From contig NZ_ATWH01000007.1 in the NCBI RefSeq assembly GCF_000421145.1, positions 1 to 64,000 of the forward strand: a DNA stretch of 64,000 nucleotides, in the 5' to 3' direction. Positions 1-8,240 of this stretch are shown here, in pieces. Each line of letters starts with the position of its first letter. The stretch's first letter is position 1. This DNA is from Glaciibacter superstes DSM 21135 (GTDB taxonomy: Bacteria; Actinomycetota; Actinomycetes; Actinomycetales; Microbacteriaceae). The translations under genes and the position numbers were made by a program. Below the pieces are notes generated by a model. It saw only the letters and a list, made by a program, of their open reading frames with translations. It did not search any database and had not been told where the DNA came from.

Positions 1-59
1 TCAGAGTCACTCGTGCCGAGATGAGATCTGGAGTCAGGATGCGTTTGCCGTCCCTGCAC

Positions 60-89
60 GAGAAGTGTCTGTATGAGAAGTGCCTGTAC
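60..89. repeat. Tandem 15-base direct repeat before the HNH gene
   Basis: Two adjacent 15-base units, gagaagtgtctgtat and gagaagtgcctgtac, differ at two positions. The GTG start proposed for the next gene lies inside the second unit. Function unknown; it may be a chance duplication in the 5' leader. Confidence 0.6.
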
Positions 90-1333
90 GAAAACGTCCC
101 GCCGTGTTAATACCGGGCAAGACCGTAGCGACCGGATTCGATTTGATCCTCGATCGCCTCGATGAAGCCACGGCCTCGCAGTCCGAGACGAATCGGGCAC
201 AGGCGCGGTTGTGGGCGTCGCTCGCTGAGCTGATGCGGCTCGCGCGGGCGAACCCGCACGTCTATCTGCGTTCCGGAGGGCTTACTGGGCGGGATGCGCT
301 TGAGCTGGCCGAGGAAGCGGCGGCGTTCGACGCTGGCCTGCGTCTTCACCTCTCCGCAGGTCAGGTGCGTACGTTGGCCCACCGCGCGCAGCTACTCGAA
401 GACCGGCTGCCCCGGCTGCGCGCCGTATTCGCGGCAGGCGAGACAACGACGGCGCATGTCGGCGCGGCACTCGACCTGCTGAGCGGCTGGGACGACGACA
501 CCGCAGTGCGACTCTTCGATGAGCAGCTCGCCGAACCGGCTGGAACCCTCACACCGGCCGCGTTCCGGGCACGTGCCAGACGGGCGAAGGAGAAGCTGCA
601 CGAGGAACCCGCCGAAGCCCGACACGCTCGCGCGTTCGCAGGCAGGGGCGTGTGGATGGAACCGGCAGAAAACGGCATGGCATGGGTGCACGCGCTCCTG
701 TCAGCACCAGATGCCGTTCGTATCGTGTCCCGCCTCAACGCCACCTCCCGCGCAGAACAGAAGAAGACCAAGGTCGGAGATTCCAACTGGCGTTCACGTG
801 ACCAGATTCGTGCCGATCTGGCCGCGGCGTGGCTCGCGGGTGACGGCACGCCAACGGCCGCGAAAGTGCGGCCCGTGCTGCTTGTGCCGCTGCTATCCAT
901 GATCGGCGGAGGAGACGAGCCGATCGAACTACGCGGATATGGCACCATCGACCGCGACTCCGCTGCCCGGCTGTTCGCCGAGGCACCCTCGTTCAGGCGC
1001 GTGGCCACGAACCCGTTCACCGGTGAGAAGCTCACCTACGACCGCGAACGTTACCGCCCCACCCAGGCGCAAAAGGACTGGATCGCGTTTCGCTTCGAGA
1101 ACTGCATCGATCCCACCTGCAACCGGGCCGTCGACGACACCGATGTCGACCATCTCGAAGAATGGGTACGTGACAACGGCAGAACCAACGAAGACAACCT
1201 GTTCCCGCTCTGCGAAAAGAGCAACCGTCGCAAGAACCTCAGCCGATTCGACTACGAACGCCTCCCGAATGGTCGAGTCTCCATCACCACACCGACCGGC
1301 CTCACGGTCACCACCGAGGCGGCCCCCTTCTAA
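80..1333 (+). CDS. DUF222 domain protein with C-terminal HNH nuclease module
   Basis: Predicted 417-residue protein of the DUF222-HNH type, a paralogous family abundant in Actinobacteria whose cellular role is not established. The N-terminal and central part (about residues 20-300) is the helical DUF222 region. The HNH region spans about residues 338-390, with a CxxxxC pair (C342, C347), the VDHLEEW core carrying the conserved His, and NLFPLC with the third motif. The usual final HH pair after PLC is replaced by SN (CEKSNRRKN), so nuclease activity may be reduced or use Asn. The GTG start is forced by an in-frame stop at 74-76; a later start is possible. It stands alone, ahead of a lipoprotein gene. 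Confidence 0.85.
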   Translation: MPVRKRPAVLIPGKTVATGFDLILDRLDEATASQSETNRAQARLWASLAELMRLARANPHVYLRSGGLTGRDALELAEEAAAFDAGLRLHLSAGQVRTLAHRAQLLEDRLPRLRAVFAAGETTTAHVGAALDLLSGWDDDTAVRLFDEQLAEPAGTLTPAAFRARARRAKEKLHEEPAEARHARAFAGRGVWMEPAENGMAWVHALLSAPDAVRIVSRLNATSRAEQKKTKVGDSNWRSRDQIRADLAAAWLAGDGTPTAAKVRPVLLVPLLSMIGGGDEPIELRGYGTIDRDSAARLFAEAPSFRRVATNPFTGEKLTYDRERYRPTQAQKDWIAFRFENCIDPTCNRAVDDTDVDHLEEWVRDNGRTNEDNLFPLCEKSNRRKNLSRFDYERLPNGRVSITTPTGLTVTTEAAPF

Positions 1334-1493
1334 ACAACACCGCCTTCAACGACACGATAGGTGCTGAAGCACACATCCTCGTGACCCCGCCATCGCTTCG
1401 AAGGCTCGAGTGGTCACGTGCTCGGTGCGCTGGCGCACGGTGGAGAGGTCAGTATGTAGACGGTGTGGAGTGACAGTTCAGTACGCTTGCAGG

Positions 1494-2048
1494 ATGAAGC
1501 CACATCGCGCCGGAATTCTCACCCTCGGCTGCACCGTGGCACTCACCATCGCACTCGCCGGGTGCAGCGCCGCCCCGAGCGACACGACAGCGACATCGAC
1601 GCCGTCCGCGACCACCACTCAGGAAACGCCGCGGCCGACGCCAAGTGACACCGCGGCTCCGGTCAGTGCAGAGACGTGCGACACAGCAATGACCGACGAA
1701 GGTCGCGCGACGCTGACCGAGGATGCACTCGAACTCCGCGAGTTCCAAGCCTTCGACGACGTGATGCAGTCGATCGTGGATGACGGCGGGCTCGGATGTT
1801 ACTGGGTCAGGCCAGGCAGTGACATTCAAATCTGGTTCGCGCGAGTTGATCAATCGCCCGACCAATGGGAGGCCCTTCGCGCGGAACTGCTGGCGGCCGG
1901 TTACACACAGACCGACGACCCGTTCCCCGGCACGATCCGTGCCGCAGACCTCAACGGGGATTACACGCCTTCGCTCTATTTTTCGGACGGAGTCCTCTAC
2001 TACGTGAGCTATGAGGACCTGTTCGTCCACTTCCGCGGGCTGGCATAG
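1494..2048 (+). CDS. Small secreted lipoprotein, function unknown
   Basis: 184 residues. The first 24 form a lipoprotein signal (KPHR, hydrophobic stretch, LAGC lipobox), followed by a Ser/Thr/Ala/Pro-rich linker and a domain of about 130 residues. I do not recognise the domain. The mature part has two Cys (in AETCDTAM and GLGCYWV) that could form a disulfide, and it is rich in aromatic and acidic residues. The frame is open further upstream to 1410, but ATG at 1494 puts the signal peptide at the N-terminus. A TACGCT box lies 6 bases before the ATG, consistent with leaderless transcription. The product would be anchored to the outer face of the membrane. Confidence 0.8.
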   Translation: MKPHRAGILTLGCTVALTIALAGCSAAPSDTTATSTPSATTTQETPRPTPSDTAAPVSAETCDTAMTDEGRATLTEDALELREFQAFDDVMQSIVDDGGLGCYWVRPGSDIQIWFARVDQSPDQWEALRAELLAAGYTQTDDPFPGTIRAADLNGDYTPSLYFSDGVLYYVSYEDLFVHFRGLA

Positions 2049-2178
2049 CCCCCGAACTGGGAAATCCGAGGGCGCGCACCACGACACGCGTCTTCCCTGG
2101 AACCGGCGTTGTGGCTATGCTGGTCGGGATCGCAGGCGAGATCGTCGCGTGCACCGGCCGAGAAAGGAGGGGATGAAC

Positions 2179-2250
2179 ATGGATGCCATTGTTTGGGACG
2201 CCACAGTCCAGCATTCCGCTACCCCCGCCTTCACCGAGGCCGCCGTCTAA
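2179..2250 (+). CDS. Possible 23-residue peptide upstream of the RIO kinase
   Basis: A very short frame (MDAIVWDATVQHSATPAFTE, then AAV and TAA) sits 36 bases before the RIO kinase start and in the same reading frame. It has the best Shine-Dalgarno sequence of this neighbourhood: AGAAAGGAGG ends 8 bases before the ATG at 2179 (a second ATG at 2173 is too close to it). The kinase itself starts at TTG with only a weak GGAG, so the peptide may act as a translational leader. I see no signal peptide, Cys-rich core or other known peptide family. It could be non-functional. Confidence 0.45.
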   Translation: MDAIVWDATVQHSATPAFTEAAV

Positions 2251-2286
2251 CCAACCACGTGTGGCCTCCGACATCGGAGCACACTC

Positions 2287-3132
2287 TTGTCAGTAGACGC
2301 ATTCTCCAACACCTTCTCCCTTTACAACGTCGGCGAGTTCGGGGCCGCAGAGCCTGAAGACGGCCAACGCTGGTCGACCTGGCCGGCCATCACCCCCAGC
2401 GAACGTGGACCAGAGCCGCATCCGGACTGGCTCGTCACATCGGCAGCGGCCTTCGACACCGAACTCGGAATCGTCAAGACAGGAAAGGAAGCCGACGTCT
2501 TCCTGATCGAGCGGGCCGTGCCGGGCGACCCGTCCCAACCCAGCATTCTCGCCGCCAAACGGTACCGCGGCACCGAGACCAGCGATTTCCATCGTTCTGC
2601 GCAATATCACGAGGGCAGGCGGATGCGGAACACCCGCGACACGCGCGCGGTAGCCAGGGGTAGCTCATACGGCCACAGCGTGTCGGCCGGACGCTGGGCG
2701 TACGCGGAGTTCGAAGCGCTCTGCCGAATGCACAGTATGGGCGTGCCTGTGCCGTATCCGGTCCAGGTCAACGGCACAGAGATCCTGATGGAATTCATCG
2801 GCGATGACTCAGGCGCGGCGCCCCGACTGGCGCAGGCAAAGGGGTCGGTATCGCAGCTGTCTTCGTACCTTGAGCAGGTGACAGACATCATGCTGACCAT
2901 GGCGCAGGCCGGACTCGCGCACGGTGACCTCTCCGCCTACAACCTGCTCGTGCACCACGACCGCATCGTTGTGATCGATCTTCCCCAGGTGGTCGACATC
3001 GCCAGCAATCCGAACGGAATGGCGTTGCTGCACCGCGACTGCGTCAACGTGTGTGACTGGTTCACCCGGCGCGGTCACAACTGCGATTCAGAAGAGATGT
3101 TCGCGGCGCTGGTCGCCGAATTGTTCGCGTGA
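2287..3132 (+). CDS. RIO-type serine protein kinase
   Basis: 281 residues, about the usual length for actinobacterial RIO1-like kinases. Key elements are visible: the flexible nucleotide loop GKEADVFL (residues 66-73), the catalytic Lys in AAKRYR (K91), the catalytic loop HGDLSAYN (212-219, D214) and the metal-binding Asp in VIDLPQ (D231). RIO kinases are ATP-dependent and, where studied in archaea and eukaryotes, act in ribosome maturation; the bacterial role is unknown. TTG at 2287 is the only reasonable start because the frame is closed by TAA at 2248 and has no ATG or GTG before it. The gene is followed by a strong bidirectional terminator. Confidence 0.88.
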   Translation: MSVDAFSNTFSLYNVGEFGAAEPEDGQRWSTWPAITPSERGPEPHPDWLVTSAAAFDTELGIVKTGKEADVFLIERAVPGDPSQPSILAAKRYRGTETSDFHRSAQYHEGRRMRNTRDTRAVARGSSYGHSVSAGRWAYAEFEALCRMHSMGVPVPYPVQVNGTEILMEFIGDDSGAAPRLAQAKGSVSQLSSYLEQVTDIMLTMAQAGLAHGDLSAYNLLVHHDRIVVIDLPQVVDIASNPNGMALLHRDCVNVCDWFTRRGHNCDSEEMFAALVAELFA

Positions 3133-3150
3133 GGTCTGTCGACGGAATAC

Positions 3151-3182
3151 AGAAGGGCCCCGGCCGAAGCCGGGACCCTTCT
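3151..3182. terminator. Bidirectional rho-independent terminator
   Basis: AGAAGGG and CCCGGC pair with GCCGGG and CCCTTCT around a short cgaa loop, giving a long GC-rich hairpin between the convergent RIO kinase and protease genes. It is followed by ctgttcattt on the plus strand. Confidence 0.85.
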
Positions 3183-3208
3183 GTTCATTTGCTACTGACG
3201 ATTACTGA

Positions 3209-5212
3209 CTACTCGGTGACCGCGCGACGACGCATCAGGAACAGTGCGCCACCACCCACGAGCAGCAGTGCAGCTGCTCCGCCGAGGAAGGGCAGTCCGT
3301 CAAAACCGGTGTTGGCGAGGTCGCCATCGCCGGCCGGATCGCTCGGAGTGCCCGGGTCAACCGGAGCCGGTGCGACCGTCAGAGCGAAGCCCGAGACGGC
3401 GTCTGCCGAAACGACCTCGTCAACGGTCTGCGTGGCAACAACGGCGTAGTCGCCGGCGATCAGCGCGAAGTCGATCGGTGCGCTCCACTTGCCGTCAACA
3501 ACGGTGACCGGTGCGAGTGCCTCGCCGCTGAGCGCGACCTGAACGGTTGCACCGTTGATGCCGGTTCCCTCGATCTTCTTCGGCGCAGCCGACAGGTCGA
3601 AGGAGGAACCGTTTGCCGGCGACGTGAACACCGGAGCGGCGAGCACAACCTTGAACGCCACAGTAGCGGCAGGCGATTTCTGGCCCTCTGAGGACTGCGT
3701 CACCGAAACGGCGTAGTCTCCGTAGCCGAGCGGCTCGGCGAACTCGATCTTCCAGGCACCATCCGCGGCAACAGTCGCGGTTCCCGTGGCGTCGCCGGTC
3801 GCGGTGACCGTAGCGCCCGGAAGGCCGGTGCCGGTGAGCTCGGTGACCTCATCGGCGACCTGGCCGCCGTTGGCCGGCGTGGTGACGACAGGAGCCACCA
3901 GCGGTGCGAGCACCACGTTCACGGAGCCTTCGGCACTGGCCGACACGTTGAAGCCGCTCTTTGCGGTGACGGTGAACTTGTAGTCACCGAGCGTGCTCGG
4001 CGCCGGGAAGGTCCAGTTACCCGAACCGTCAACGGCGACCTCGAACGGGGAACCGGTGGCCGGCTTCACAACGAGCGTGGTGCCCGCGGGAGCCGTGCCG
4101 ACGATGGCGCCGCCACGCTCGACATCGCTGCCGGCAGCGCTGGTGACAACCGGAGCGTCGATGAACAGCTTGACGGTGTAGCCGTCGGTGTGCGCGAGAC
4201 TGTTCTGCAGGTCGGAAGCCCAGACGAACGGGGGCTGACCAGGCAGCGCGCCGCCACTCAGGATACCCAGTGCGGTCGTGCCGGAGAAGACAGCTCCACC
4301 GGAGTCACCCTGGGCTGCAACGAGGCTGTCGGATCCGAAACCGTAGACCATCCGATCGCCGATCCTCGCCCAACCCTCGACGTAGTCGATGGTGGCATTA
4401 TTTGTCAGGCCGGTAGTGCGACCGGACTTGCTCACCGACTGGCCGAGTGCGGCATTTCCGACCGCTGTGACCTTGGTGGTCGATGCGGAGAGGTCCTCTG
4501 ATGCGGCCGTGGTCCAGTCCGTGATCTCAGGCAGGAGGTTCAGGTCGCCATTCAGCACGTCGATGACGGCCACGTCGATGCTGTTCGTATCTTCGCCACC
4601 AGTGGCGTTGCCGATTCCGCCGAACTGTGAAAAACCGAACTTGCCGATTGCAGTAGTGACAGTCACTGCACCGGATCCGCCACCGGCCGTGTCACTGCTC
4701 GGAAGAGTCAGTGCAGTCACAGTGTTCGCGCCGTCGGCGGTGCAGTGCCCGGCGGAAATCAGCGCGTCATTCCCGTCTTTGTCCCACGCAGTGAAGCCGA
4801 TGGAGCAGCTAGCACCCGACGAAGACTCGAAGGACGGAGCCGTGAAGTAGCCAGCTCCCGCGACAACGTCGTTCTCCGCGTAAGCCGTGAGCTCCTGTCC
4901 CAGCGTGTACTTGATGGGTAGTGTGCTGCCGTCAGGCGTAGTGATCGGCGCTGCGGCCCGACGCTCGTTGGCCTGCGACTCCAACGCGAGACCGACATAT
5001 CCGCCGGACGCATCTTTGGCGATGACCTGAACGCCGTTCTGGTCACTGTTACTCAGGACCTCGGCAGCGAAAGCCGCATAGCTCTCGGCATCTGGCGTCG
5101 CAGCGGCGGAATTGGCGGACGCGGGTGAAGCTACGAGGAGCCCTCCGAGTCCAAGAGCGGCGGCCGCGCAGACGGCGAGCGCTCGCTTTCCGAATGTTCC
5201 GGAAACTGACAT
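3209..5212 (-). CDS. Secreted trypsin-like serine protease with Ig-like repeats and LANTG cell-wall anchor
   Basis: 667 residues. An N-terminal Sec signal (about 1-33, cut after SPASA) is followed by a pro-region and an S1-type protease domain with the triad H156 (SAGHC), D213 (SIDVAV) and S304 (QGDSGG). C136 and C157 likely form the disulfide next to the catalytic His. Residues about 350-620 contain three repeated Ig-like modules of about 85-90 residues with a shared pattern (V.SPANG..., G.GLPGATV, W...). The C-terminus has LANTG (632-636), a hydrophobic segment and MRRR, a class-E-type sortase signal, so the enzyme should be fixed to the cell wall. The start has a GGGGGGAA Shine-Dalgarno. 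It is monocistronic, with two palindromes in its leader. Confidence 0.9.
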   Translation of the reverse strand: MSVSGTFGKRALAVCAAAALGLGGLLVASPASANSAAATPDAESYAAFAAEVLSNSDQNGVQVIAKDASGGYVGLALESQANERRAAAPITTPDGSTLPIKYTLGQELTAYAENDVVAGAGYFTAPSFESSSGASCSIGFTAWDKDGNDALISAGHCTADGANTVTALTLPSSDTAGGGSGAVTVTTAIGKFGFSQFGGIGNATGGEDTNSIDVAVIDVLNGDLNLLPEITDWTTAASEDLSASTTKVTAVGNAALGQSVSKSGRTTGLTNNATIDYVEGWARIGDRMVYGFGSDSLVAAQGDSGGAVFSGTTALGILSGGALPGQPPFVWASDLQNSLAHTDGYTVKLFIDAPVVTSAAGSDVERGGAIVGTAPAGTTLVVKPATGSPFEVAVDGSGNWTFPAPSTLGDYKFTVTAKSGFNVSASAEGSVNVVLAPLVAPVVTTPANGGQVADEVTELTGTGLPGATVTATGDATGTATVAADGAWKIEFAEPLGYGDYAVSVTQSSEGQKSPAATVAFKVVLAAPVFTSPANGSSFDLSAAPKKIEGTGINGATVQVALSGEALAPVTVVDGKWSAPIDFALIAGDYAVVATQTVDEVVSADAVSGFALTVAPAPVDPGTPSDPAGDGDLANTGFDGLPFLGGAAALLLVGGGALFLMRRRAVTE

Positions 5213-5244
5213 AGGTGTATTCCCCCCATTGAATGGATAAGTCG

Positions 5245-5285
5245 GCTCGCATGCGAGCGTGTCTGCCCCACTAGGAGGGGCAGAC
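5245..5285. promoter_or_regulatory. Two adjacent palindromes upstream of the protease gene
   Basis: A perfect 14-base palindrome, GCTCGCATGCGAGC (5245-5258), is followed two bases later by an inverted repeat with 9-base arms, GTCTGCCCC and GGGGCAGAC (5261-5269 and 5277-5285). They lie 33-73 bases upstream of the protease start, in the 307-base divergent gap before the transporter gene at 5520. Operator or 5'-UTR hairpin is plausible. The rest of the gap has no gene. Confidence 0.55.
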
Positions 5286-5519
5286 CTGTCGTAACCTATC
5301 GTGACCCTCGAACGGGGAGCAACTTATTTCGCCGTTCTCCCGCCGATTTCACCCTCACCGAATGCGCGGAAGTTCAGGCTTTCCAGCCGTGCGATCGGCA
5401 AGATGACGCGGTGAACACCCGACTCCCCATGCCGGTACCCATGGAGGGTGTCCGTGGGTCGCCGACACTCCGCACAACTCGGGCACCGGAAGTTTCCACA
5501 CCCCCACTAGCCTGACCTC

Positions 5520-6860
5520 ATGGTTGATCAGAATGCCTCGGTTCCGGACGTCGTCACCACCGCACTCGCCGAAGACCCGACTCCGGCGACCAGAGGGCGC
5601 ATATTCGCGTGGAGCCTGTGGGACTGGGGCTCCGCCGCTTTCAACGCGGTTGTCACCACTTTTGTCTTCACCGTGTACATCACCGGGTCGGCATTCGGCG
5701 ACAAAGACGTGATCTCGGCTCAACTCGGCTGGGCCCTCGCCATCGCCGGGTTGCTGATTGCCGTTCTGGCCCCCGTTACCGGCCAACGCTCCGACACTTC
5801 TGGGCGCCGCAAGTTCTGGCTGGGCGTCAACACCTTCATCGTCGTCGCAATCACCGCGTCGATGTTCTTCGTTCAGGCCTCCCCCGATTTCCTGCTGCTT
5901 GGCCTGTTCCTGGTCGCCGCCGGTAACGTCTTCTTCGAGTTCGCGGGCGTCAACTACAACGCGATGCTCGCGCAGGTCTCCACGCCGGCGACCGTCGGCA
6001 AGGTCAGTGGATTCGGCTGGGGCATGGGCTACATCGGCGGAATCGTCTTGCTGCTCATCGTCTATTTCGGTTTCATCCAGCCAGACGTCGGGCTGTTCGG
6101 TGTCACGAGCGAGAACGGACTGGCCGTTCGCGTGTCGATGCTGATCGCTGCCGTCTGGTTCGGTCTCTTCGCCCTCCCTGTGCTGTTCTCCGTGCCGGAA
6201 TACCGCGCACCGGATGCCGTCCGCCGAGAGCGCGTCGGGTTCTTGCGGTCGTACGCGGTACTCGCTCACGACGTCGCCCGGCTCTGGAGGACCAGCCGCC
6301 ACACGGTGTACTTCCTGCTGGCAAGCGCCGTCTTCCGTGACGGCCTGGCCGGGGTGTTCACCTTCGGCGGCGTGCTCGCGGCATCCGTCTTCGGCTTCTC
6401 TGCCGGAGAAGTGATCATCTTCGCCATCGCGGCCAATGTGGTCGCCGGCGTTGCGACGATGGCCGTCGGCGCCCTCGACGACCGGCTCGGCGCGAAGCCG
6501 GTCATCGTCACCGCCCTCATCGGTCTCGTGGTGTGCGCGACCATCGTGTTCTTCCTGCACGATGGTGGCCAGATCGTGTTCTGGACCGCCGGACTCGCAC
6601 TCTGCCTCTTTGTCGGCCCTGCGCAATCGGCCAGCCGCAGCTTTCTCGCCCGGCTGATCCCAGCAGGCCGGGAGGGCGAGGTCTTCGGCCTCTATGCAAC
6701 AACCGGCCGGGCCGTCAGCTTCCTTGCCCCCACAGCCTTCGCGGTGTTCGTCACCATCTTCGGAGAGACCTACTGGGGCATCCTCGGCATCATGCTGGTG
6801 CTGCTCGTCGGACTGCTCCTACTGCTGCCGGTGAAGGCGAAGCAGGAACAGATCAGCTGA
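5520..6860 (+). CDS. MFS transporter of the UMF1/Atg22-like family
   Basis: 446 residues with about 12 predicted membrane segments. The N-terminal SLWDWGSAAFNAVVTTFVF signature and GQRSDTSGRRK loop between helices 2 and 3 are typical of the UMF1/Atg22-like branch of the major facilitator superfamily. The substrate in bacteria is unknown; yeast Atg22 exports amino acids from the vacuole. No Shine-Dalgarno is visible, and TAGCCT lies 6 bases before the ATG, so the mRNA may be leaderless. It is transcribed away from the protease and convergent with the next gene; no operon partner. Confidence 0.85.
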   Translation: MVDQNASVPDVVTTALAEDPTPATRGRIFAWSLWDWGSAAFNAVVTTFVFTVYITGSAFGDKDVISAQLGWALAIAGLLIAVLAPVTGQRSDTSGRRKFWLGVNTFIVVAITASMFFVQASPDFLLLGLFLVAAGNVFFEFAGVNYNAMLAQVSTPATVGKVSGFGWGMGYIGGIVLLLIVYFGFIQPDVGLFGVTSENGLAVRVSMLIAAVWFGLFALPVLFSVPEYRAPDAVRRERVGFLRSYAVLAHDVARLWRTSRHTVYFLLASAVFRDGLAGVFTFGGVLAASVFGFSAGEVIIFAIAANVVAGVATMAVGALDDRLGAKPVIVTALIGLVVCATIVFFLHDGGQIVFWTAGLALCLFVGPAQSASRSFLARLIPAGREGEVFGLYATTGRAVSFLAPTAFAVFVTIFGETYWGILGIMLVLLVGLLLLLPVKAKQEQIS

Positions 6861-6863
6861 GGG

Positions 6864-7406
6864 TCAGGCGATGCGCCCGGCGGCGATGCGCACGGCCTCG
6901 TTGCGCTCGACGAGGGTCCAGGTCGCGCCGTCGTCTGCCGAGACCCAGCCCTCCCAGGTGTATGCATCTGCCGTGATCGCGGTGAAGTTCCAGCGCACGG
7001 CCCGGCCGTCGGTGCCGGTTCCATCCTGGCGGATCCCGTTGCGATACGGCGTCGCGATGAGGTGGCAGTACTCCCCTGACTTCGGCGCGAAGTAGCTCAC
7101 TCGCCACGCACCGGCGTGGGCGTCATAGACACGAACGGCCGTCGCAACGGTCTCGAAGCCAGACGGATGCGACGGGCTGGCCTCGACCTCGACGTCTTGC
7201 ACCGCACGACCATCGAGGATGAACCCGACGATCCAGGTGAACTCGCGCTCGGTCCATTCCCCGGTCGCCTCGTCGAGCCTCGACCCCTTCGCGGCCCACG
7301 ACCCGACGAGCTTTCCGAACCTGCGCATGCGCCCCGGGTACTCAGGTGTGGGTCCGGACGCGATGAGCGCCTCGGCAAATCGGGGATCAGGCGCGGCGGG
7401 GGTCAT
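6864..7406 (-). CDS. Conserved hypothetical protein, DUF1579-like
   Basis: 180 residues, no signal peptide. The pattern (LVGSWAAKG, W..RE..W.VGFILDGRAVQDV, Y..H.GAWRVSYFAPK, F..I..D.YTWEGWVS.DDG.TW) resembles lipocalin-like small proteins of the DUF1579 type, which measure or bind small ligands in an unknown context. The assignment is a fold-level guess. The stop is 3 bases past the end of the convergent transporter gene. Start ATG at 7406 leaves a 89-base divergent gap to the GntR gene. Confidence 0.6.
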   Translation of the reverse strand: MTPAAPDPRFAEALIASGPTPEYPGRMRRFGKLVGSWAAKGSRLDEATGEWTEREFTWIVGFILDGRAVQDVEVEASPSHPSGFETVATAVRVYDAHAGAWRVSYFAPKSGEYCHLIATPYRNGIRQDGTGTDGRAVRWNFTAITADAYTWEGWVSADDGATWTLVERNEAVRIAAGRIA

Positions 7407-7495
7407 ATCTCAATTTTACCCGCCCGGTGTTGCATCCGTATGACGGAGTCCCTGGGCCCCTGAACCCTTGGTCCCCTGAAAGGTAGGATGTCTGC

Positions 7496-8176
7496 ATGGC
7501 GGTCACCGATGAGGCAATCCTGAAGATCAAGGAGATGATCATCTCCGGTGCCCTCGGACCGGGAGATCGCCTACCGCCGGAGAAAGAACTGAGCGAACGT
7601 CTCGGCCTCTCTCGCAGCTCGATGCGTGAAGCGGTGAAGGCGTTGGAGGTCATCCGGGTACTCGACGTACGGCGCGGCGACGGAACCTATGTCACCAGCC
7701 TCGAACCGCGCCTGCTCCTCGAGGCGATGTCGTTTGTCGTCGACCTGCACGACGATTCCTCTGTGCTCGAGCTCTTCGCCGTTCGTCGCATTCTGGAACC
7801 GGCGGCCGTCGCTCTTGCCGCGACCCGGGCGACGACGGATGACGTGGATGCACTCCGCACACAGATAGCTTCCGTCGACGTGTCGACCAGTGTCGAAGAC
7901 CTGGTCGCCCATGACCTCGAGTTCCACGGTGCGATCGTGGAACTGGCGGGCAATCGGTACCTCGCCAGCCTGATCGAGTCGCTTTCCAGCCACACCGTTC
8001 GCGCGCGCATCTGGCGCGGTCTCACCCAGGAACACTCTGTCGATCGCACCCTCTCTGAGCACCGCGCGATCGTGGATGCGCTGGAGCGCGGCGACGCGGG
8101 TCTCGCACAATCGCTGACGGTGGTGCACATCGCCGGGATCGAGCAGTGGCTGCGTGACGCGGCCGCAGCGTCCTGA
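7496..8176 (+). CDS. GntR-family regulator, FadR/FCD type; likely fucose-locus repressor
   Basis: 226 residues: N-terminal winged helix (about 5-70; PGDRLPPEKELSERLGLSRSSMREAVKALE) and a C-terminal FCD effector domain (about 90-220) with the Asp/His metal-site residues (HDLEFH, EHRAI). It is convergent with the ABC importer and L-fuconate genes. The ACATCCGAYGT palindromes upstream of the fucD-like gene, in the 5' end of the importer operon and at 58125 are typical of FCD-type GntR operators, so it is the best candidate for their repressor; this is inference. A TAGGAT box 6 bases before the ATG suggests a leaderless transcript. Confidence 0.88.
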   Translation: MAVTDEAILKIKEMIISGALGPGDRLPPEKELSERLGLSRSSMREAVKALEVIRVLDVRRGDGTYVTSLEPRLLLEAMSFVVDLHDDSSVLELFAVRRILEPAAVALAATRATTDDVDALRTQIASVDVSTSVEDLVAHDLEFHGAIVELAGNRYLASLIESLSSHTVRARIWRGLTQEHSVDRTLSEHRAIVDALERGDAGLAQSLTVVHIAGIEQWLRDAAAAS

Positions 8177-8198
8177 CATCCAGGCTCCGAACGCTCAT

Positions 8199-8227
8199 GG
8201 GCCGGGACGAATCGCTCGCCCCGGCCC
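8199..8227. terminator. Hairpin between convergent GntR and solute-binding genes
   Basis: GGGCCGGG (8199-8206) pairs with CCCCGGCCC (8219-8227) around a 12-base loop. It lies in the gap between two convergent genes. There is no T tract, so termination is likely but not certain. Confidence 0.6.
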
Positions 8228-8240
8228 TGTGCACGTCGAT

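Noticed and set aside
5355-6626. 423-codon open frame on the minus strand
   Set aside because: It lies antisense to the well-supported membrane transporter gene, its composition (Glu, Asp, Gly, Arg-rich) is that of a GC-rich shadow, and it has no recognisable domain.
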